From Bifidobacteriaceae bacterium (GTDB lineage Bacteria > Actinomycetota > Actinomycetes > Actinomycetales > WQXJ01): a stretch of 64,000 bases of DNA. The stretch spans positions 55,158 through 119,157 of the forward strand of contig JAIRYJ010000037.1 in the NCBI GenBank assembly GCA_031267825.1, written 5' to 3'. A model generated the notes under the pieces. The model saw only the letters and a list, made by a program, of their open reading frames with translations, ran no database searches and was not told the DNA's origin. Of the stretch, positions 58,770-64,000 are shown piece after piece. Position numbers and translations under genes: made by a program. Each line of letters begins with the position of its first letter. Position 1 is the first letter of the stretch.

Positions 58770-59921
58770 CTAGAACAACCCAAGCTCGTTGGAGACCACC
58801 ACAGCGCACGCCCCCGCCAGGGTCGCCTCACGGCCAAGCGATGAGGTCCGGACCTCAAGGTTACGGCTCAAGGCAGGCAGGGTGTGCACTGTGATGGCGC
58901 CCTGCAACGATGCTATAAATGGCCCCTCAACCAGCTCAGGCGGAGCTACTAGGACCACTTCGTCAATGTTGAGCGCCCCGATAACTGGCGCCAGCACGGT
59001 GCCGGTTTTCCACCCCGCCTCGGCCAGACCGGATTCGTCATGCGCTAAACGCTCCAAGACAGGCAGCGAGATCATGGTTTCGAGGCAGCCACGCCTGCCG
59101 CAACCGCATGGCAGGCCAGTTTCATCGGCCACCACATGCCCGATCTCCCCCGCCGCATGATTCGAACCGCGCACGATCCGCCCTTCCAGGACCAGTCCAG
59201 CGCCAATACCGTGACCTATTACCAGCGCTAGTAGATAGTTGCCTCTGGCGCCAGCGAAGGCCGCTTCAGCCAGGGCGGCGCAGTTCGCGTCGTTCGCCAC
59301 ATAGCTGGTCAACCCCAGACGTTCGGTTAGGAGTTGAGCCAAGTTGATGCCGTTCCAGCCGTAATAGGCTTCCGCCACGAAGCGGCCTTCAAGGTCGATG
59401 CTCCCAGGTGAGGCGACGCCCACCCCCAGGACAGGGCGGTCGGCTTTGTCCGCTAGGAAAGCCGCCAGTACGGCCACCCGGTCGATCGCTGTGGCGCCTC
59501 GGGTTGTTCCGATGAAGTCAGCTTTACGTGTGATGACCCGGCCGGATAGGTCGGTTAGGGCGCCGTAAACGTTGCGCGTATCAGATAGGTCTAGTGCGAC
59601 AACTAAATAGGATGTTTGATCCAAACTGACTGGTGTGGCGGGACGTCCGGTGCGTCCGCCGTCGGGTTTTTCTTTTTCTTGGACCAGGCCGCGGTCAATT
59701 AGGCCGGTGACTATGTCTGAGACGGTGGCGCGTGATAGTCCGGTGGCTCGTGCTAGGTCAGCCCGTGAGGCGTCGCCGACCGAGTGGAGGTGATGCAAAA
59801 CCGCCCGAGTGTTGCGTTCCCTGAGGTTAGCGCGGGCCCCGGTTCCGTTAATCACGCCGGAACCGTTTCTTTGGGGTTTGTTAGGGTTGGCGGCCTCGTC
59901 CCGCTCATCAACGCCATTCAT
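58770..59921 (-). CDS. ROK family transcriptional regulator
   Basis: NTRAVLHHLHSVGDASRADLARATGLSRATVSDIVTGLI; GLPCGCGRRGCLETM. Confidence 0.9.
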   Translation of the reverse strand: MNGVDERDEAANPNKPQRNGSGVINGTGARANLRERNTRAVLHHLHSVGDASRADLARATGLSRATVSDIVTGLIDRGLVQEKEKPDGGRTGRPATPVSLDQTSYLVVALDLSDTRNVYGALTDLSGRVITRKADFIGTTRGATAIDRVAVLAAFLADKADRPVLGVGVASPGSIDLEGRFVAEAYYGWNGINLAQLLTERLGLTSYVANDANCAALAEAAFAGARGNYLLALVIGHGIGAGLVLEGRIVRGSNHAAGEIGHVVADETGLPCGCGRRGCLETMISLPVLERLAHDESGLAEAGWKTGTVLAPVIGALNIDEVVLVAPPELVEGPFIASLQGAITVHTLPALSRNLEVRTSSLGREATLAGACAVVVSNELGLF

Positions 59922-60125
59922 ATGCTCTATTGTCGCGATTAGTTGGGCGTGTCGTCAAAGATCTGGCTGGAGTTTGTTCAGTGTTGATCTGTATTGGTTG
60001 GCGCGGTGGGTATTTTTGTCTTGCCCGATGCCGCCGTCCCGGGTTAGCGTCCGGATCAGTTGACTCGCTTTGGCTGGTTCGGGTTGAAGGTCACAGCGGT
60101 CCGGAAGGTGGGTTACCCTGGTGTG

Positions 60126-60213
60126 GACCCCTCGTGTAGCAGCATCCCGCTGAACCCCCCCAGGGCCGGAAGGCAGCAAGGGCAGGCGGGCTCTGATGGG
60201 TGCACGAGGGGTC
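60126..60213 (+). ncRNA. ffs: Signal recognition particle RNA (4.5S, bacterial small type)
   Basis: gacccctcgtgtagcagcatcccgctgaaccccccCAGGGCCGGAAGGCAGCAAGGGcaggcgggctctgatgggtgcacgaggggtc; conserved GGAAGGCAGCA domain IV core and closing stem; upstream of dnaX. Confidence 0.93.
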
Positions 60214-60416
60214 ATCCTTGTCTCAGGATTGTTTTGGTCTTGTTTTGCCCGATGCCGTCCTCCAAGGTCGGCTGCCCCTCAGCGGTTCAGCGGCCGGTTT
60301 GTTAGACGACTGAACCACTTGACTGGAGGGTCGGCATCGGACACTGGCGGAACTTCCTGAGGCGCTGTAAAACCGCAGCCTGGAACGGGCATAGTGGTGC
60401 ACCGTAGGCTCTTAGT

Positions 60417-62951
60417 GTGAACCAAGCGCTGTACCGCCGTTACCGCCCAGAGACTTTCGCCGAAATGATCGGCCAGGAGCATGTCACCGAACCGTTGTCG
60501 CGGGCGTTGGCGACTGGGCGGGTGTCCCACGCCTACCTTTTCTCCGGCCCCCGCGGCTGTGGCAAAACCACTTGCGCGCGTATCTTGGCACGCTGCCTGA
60601 ATTGCGAAAAGGGACCCGCACCGGAGCCTTGCGGGCAGTGTGATTCGTGCCGCGAACTGGGCCGGGCGGGTGGCGGTTCGCTTGATGTTGAGGAGATTGA
60701 CGCCGCCTCGCATGGTGGGGTTGATGATTCGCGGGGTCTGCGTGAGAAGGCGATTTTCGCCACCGCCCGGGACAGGTTCAAGGTGTTCATCTTGGATGAG
60801 GCGCACATGGTGTCCCGTGAGGGTTTTAACGCTTTGCTGAAGATTGTTGAGGAGCCGCCGCCGCATGTGAAGTTCATTTTCGCGACGACTGAGCCGAATA
60901 AGGTGTTAGCGACGATTCGTTCGCGTTCACATCATTATCCGTTCCGGCTTGTTCCTCCAGGAATCATGACTAGTTACATGGAGGATTTGGCGGCCCGTGA
61001 GGGGATCACGGCTGACCCGGGCGTGATGTCTTTGGTGGTGCGTTCGGGTGGCGGGTCGGTGCGTGATACCGAATCGGTTCTTGATCAGTTGATTGGCGGG
61101 TCGTTTGAGGGCCACATCACCTATCAGCACACGGCCGCGTTGCTTGGTTTTACGCCTGAAGAGTTGATTAACCGCATGGTTATGGCTTTGGGGCAGAGCG
61201 ATGGCGGCGAAATGTTTAGTGTGGTCGAATCTGTGGTCGAATCGGGTCTTGAGCCGCAGCGTTTCGCTGAGGATTTGTTGGAGCGGTTGAGGGATTTGGT
61301 GGTGCTAGCGGCGGCCGGCCCGGCCGCCCGGCAGGCGTTGCGTGACTTGCCGGATGATCAAGTTGATGGTTTGGCCAGTCAGGCGGCACAGTTCGGCTTA
61401 CCGGCCCTAACCAAGGTGGCCGATGCCGTCTCGGCTGGTTTAGCTGCCATGGCGGGTGCGACATCTCCGCGGCTGCAGCTGGAGTTGCTCTCGGCCCGGG
61501 CTTTGGTGGCGGCTGGACCGGTTGATGGCCCGGTGGTGGCTCGGCCGGTTGACGGCCCGCCGGTGGCTCGGCCGGTTGATGGCCCGGTGGCGGCTGGACC
61601 GGTTGATGGCCCGGTGGCGGCCTGGCCGGTTGATGGCCCGGTGGCGGCCCGGCCGGTTTCCACCGCTGGTATTGGGTCTGGTGTTGGCTCGGCTGGGGGA
61701 GCAAGCTCTGAGTCGCCGCCCGAGCCTGTGCCGGCCGATCAGTTGGCCATTGGCTGGGCTGTTCCTGGTGTCAGTGGTGGCCCGGGTTCAATCACACCAG
61801 CAACAGATCGTCAAACTGAATCTGGCGGCCTGGGTGGACCAGGCGGTCGAGGGATTTTAGGCGGGCGGGGTGGCTCGGGTGTGGGCACCGCGCCTGGCGC
61901 GGGCCAGACGGCCCGCCAATCCGGGCCCGGCGCTGGTCCGGCCGCTCCCGACGGTGCCAGGCCCAGCGTTGCTGGCCGACCGTTTGTTGATTGGGATGAA
62001 CCTGAACCGCCCGCTGCCCGGACCAGTCCGGTCAGGTCACCCAAGACCCAGCCTTCAAGCCAGGCAACGGCGGCCGGTTCACCTGCCGCCGGGCCCCCTG
62101 GACCCACTGGCCCAGCCGGTTCGCCCGTCGCTGGATCCTCGCCCGCACGGCAGCCGGGCGGCGAATCCCAACCCGCTGCCCACCGGGCTGGTGGGACGCC
62201 TCCGGCTGCGGCTCAACCAGATTCAAGTCCCGGCCAGGGCGACGGCCCAACCGGTGACTTGGCCAAGCAGTGGGATGAGATAGTTCAGGCATTACGGCAA
62301 ATGTCGGTCACAGCCAGGGCAATGATCCTCCAGGGCGCCCGCCTGGCGGCGGCTCAAGGCGACACCCTTGATTTGATTTTCCGGTCACCTGACTTGGCCC
62401 GGTCTTTCGCTGGCCGGTTCACTGGCCCTCTTGAGCAGGCGGCCAGCCAGGTGGCCGGCCACCCGGTGACGGCCCGCATTTGGGATGAGGATTCCTTTAG
62501 CGCCCGTCCCCAGCCTGGCCTGCCCGCCACCCGTCAAGCGACCCCTTCTGCCCAGTCGGCCTCGCCACCGGCGGCCACTCCGTCCACTGATCCGGCCGCG
62601 CCACCTCCGGCCACTCCGTCGACTGGCCCGGCTTTGGCCGCCCAACCATCGCGGACGGCATCGGCCACCCATGCGGCTGGCCCGGCCGCGCCGCCTCCGG
62701 CCACTCCGTCGACTGGCCCGGCTTTGGCCGCCCAACCATCGCGGACGGCATCGGCCACACCAGAACCACCAGCCCCGCTGGTACCGCCCGCCGCCTGGCC
62801 GGAACTAGGGGATCCGTTGGCCGATGACGAGGATGAAATCATCTCCCCAGATGACGTCGCCGCCGCCGGCCGCGCTTTGACCGGCGTGGACCTGGTGGTG
62901 GAAATACTAGGTGGGCAGATCGTGGAGGAAATTGATGTCGAAGACGGCTAG
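60417..62951 (+). CDS. dnaX: DNA polymerase III subunits gamma/tau
   Basis: MNQALYRRYRPETFAEMIGQEHVTEPLSRALATGRVSHAYLFSGPRGCGKTTCARILARCLNC; DSCRELG; long Pro/Ala-rich C-terminal region. Confidence 0.97.
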   Translation: MNQALYRRYRPETFAEMIGQEHVTEPLSRALATGRVSHAYLFSGPRGCGKTTCARILARCLNCEKGPAPEPCGQCDSCRELGRAGGGSLDVEEIDAASHGGVDDSRGLREKAIFATARDRFKVFILDEAHMVSREGFNALLKIVEEPPPHVKFIFATTEPNKVLATIRSRSHHYPFRLVPPGIMTSYMEDLAAREGITADPGVMSLVVRSGGGSVRDTESVLDQLIGGSFEGHITYQHTAALLGFTPEELINRMVMALGQSDGGEMFSVVESVVESGLEPQRFAEDLLERLRDLVVLAAAGPAARQALRDLPDDQVDGLASQAAQFGLPALTKVADAVSAGLAAMAGATSPRLQLELLSARALVAAGPVDGPVVARPVDGPPVARPVDGPVAAGPVDGPVAAWPVDGPVAARPVSTAGIGSGVGSAGGASSESPPEPVPADQLAIGWAVPGVSGGPGSITPATDRQTESGGLGGPGGRGILGGRGGSGVGTAPGAGQTARQSGPGAGPAAPDGARPSVAGRPFVDWDEPEPPAARTSPVRSPKTQPSSQATAAGSPAAGPPGPTGPAGSPVAGSSPARQPGGESQPAAHRAGGTPPAAAQPDSSPGQGDGPTGDLAKQWDEIVQALRQMSVTARAMILQGARLAAAQGDTLDLIFRSPDLARSFAGRFTGPLEQAASQVAGHPVTARIWDEDSFSARPQPGLPATRQATPSAQSASPPAATPSTDPAAPPPATPSTGPALAAQPSRTASATHAAGPAAPPPATPSTGPALAAQPSRTASATPEPPAPLVPPAAWPELGDPLADDEDEIISPDDVAAAGRALTGVDLVVEILGGQIVEEIDVEDG
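62599..62760 (+). repeat. Near-perfect 90-bp direct repeat within dnaX linker
   Basis: cctccggccactccgtcgactggcccggctttggccgcccaaccatcgcggacggcatcggccac at two positions 90 bp apart. Confidence 0.9.
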
Positions 62952-63038
62952 TTTAGCGTCGGAATCTCGCGGCTCAACCAGCTTCAATCAGACTCCGGCC
63001 TGGGAAAATCCGGAAGCGCAAAGACCAGGAGGGAACCC

Positions 63039-63476
63039 GTGACCTATTCGCCTGCCCAGCCGGGCGGTTACCCCGGCGGCCCTCAGCCAGGCGGGCAGAT
63101 GCCTCCACCTGGTGACATCACCTTCCAGTTCTCGCCGCCAAGCTACACGCCGCCGCTTGTCCCGAGTCGCAGGCCCCGGCCTAAGGGCGCCTTGGTGAAG
63201 GTCATCGCTGGTGCTGCTTTGGCGGTCGTAACCGGCCTTTTGATCGCGAATCATTTCATTCCCGGCGGCTTTCAGTTCGCCACCTACCGCAAACTCGGGT
63301 CCGAAAACGCGGTTTCCATGGATCTCACCGTTGAAGAACGAATCGAGCTGATGAAACGGATTCAGCGGCTCGCCCCTGATGAGGTCGAGAGCAAGTGGGG
63401 GGATAAGCATCTCGCACGAGGAACGCGACAAGGTGGACCTCCAAACGATTGTGGATGGCAGTCCTGGGTTTCGTGA
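63039..63476 (+). CDS. Hypothetical protein: Pro/Gly-rich N-term, one TM segment; 3' end probably disrupted near IS3 remnant
   Basis: MTYSPAQPGGYPGGPQPGGQMPPP...KGALVKVIAGAALAVVTGLLIANHF; C-terminus loses protein-like composition. Confidence 0.5.
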   Translation: MTYSPAQPGGYPGGPQPGGQMPPPGDITFQFSPPSYTPPLVPSRRPRPKGALVKVIAGAALAVVTGLLIANHFIPGGFQFATYRKLGSENAVSMDLTVEERIELMKRIQRLAPDEVESKWGDKHLARGTRQGGPPNDCGWQSWVS

Positions 63477-63540
63477 GGCGGGCTGCGTCAAGTCTTGAGG
63501 ACGATTGGTTTCTTGATTGGTGTGTTGGTGGCGGGGCGGG

Positions 63541-63870
63541 TCAAGCGGCTAGCGGCAGGGCCTCTGGCAGCGGGTGGGTGAAGTGGTCGGCCCACGCTTG
63601 GGCCGGGGTCCTGTAACCGAGGGTCGAGTGGGGTCGGTCCCGGTTGTAATACACTTCGATATATTCCGCGACCCGCACCCTGGCCCGCGCCCGCGTAGCC
63701 CATTTCGACCGGTAATACATCTCATTTTTCAGGGATGCGAAAAAAGATTCCGCGACAGCATTGTCCCAACAAACCCCGGTCCGCCCAACAGATAGCCGGA
63801 CATCTAGGCTGGACGCGAGGCGGGCGTATTCCGCGGAAGTGTACTGGGCGCCTTTGTCGGAACTAACCTG
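63541..63870 (-). mobile_element. IS3-family orfB C-terminal fragment
   Basis: SDKGAQYTSAEYARLASSLDVRLSVGRTGVCWDNAVAESFFASLKNEMYYRSKWATRARARVRVAEYIEVYYNRDRPHSTLGYRTPAQAW. Confidence 0.85.
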
Positions 63871-63876
63871 AGTTCC

Positions 63877-64000
63877 GGTTAGTTCCGATGCGGCAAGCCA
63901 GTATACGGCCGTCAAATACGCTGACCGGCTCGACCAGGCTGGTGCCATCGCCTTGATCGGGAGTGTCGCGGATTCGTATGACAACGCTATGGCTGAGTCC
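63877..64000 (+). mobile_element. Second, different IS3-subgroup transposase fragment on + strand, continuing beyond window
   Basis: + frame reads SSDAASQYTAVKYADRLDQAGAIALIGSVADSYDNAMAES. Confidence 0.7.

Noticed and set aside
61216-62107. Minus-strand Pro/Gly repeat ORFs opposite dnaX
   Set aside because: Shadow translations of the repetitive dnaX linker.

Overview
High-GC bacterial chromosome segment, most likely Actinomycetota (inferred from GTP-type PEPCK, gene content and ffs-dnaX synteny; not verified). It carries: two overlapping family-2 glycosyltransferases; a VapBC-like PIN/RHH pair; a UDP-sugar dehydrogenase; two carbohydrate ABC transporter loci, each with a ROK regulator; a family-4 glycosyltransferase; an SF2 helicase with probable membrane segments; a DnaQ exonuclease/BRCT gene split by a 64-bp duplication; TetR/aldo-keto reductase; SIMPL protein; nagA; purA; two convergent RND pumps; pckG; sbcC/sbcD; the 4.5S SRP RNA; and dnaX. 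About 29-35 kb is a decayed accessory island with Fic-like, beta-helix surface-protein and IS3 remnants, ending at a tRNA-Pro(CGG) gene. The most unusual signal is intergenic. A family of CTAGG...CCTAG-edged hairpins often supplies the TAG stop codon of the adjacent gene, in two cases for both members of a convergent pair. Related ~85-bp composite repeats carry two hairpins. A second palindrome family (CAACTAATTCC..GGAATTAGTTG) occurs in pairs. Several intergenic regions hold 50-75 bp tandem doublets or triplets, some carrying a CGGCATCG core. I found no CRISPR array, rRNA operon or recognisable complete phage. All calls are by eye from sequence and translations; no database search was run.
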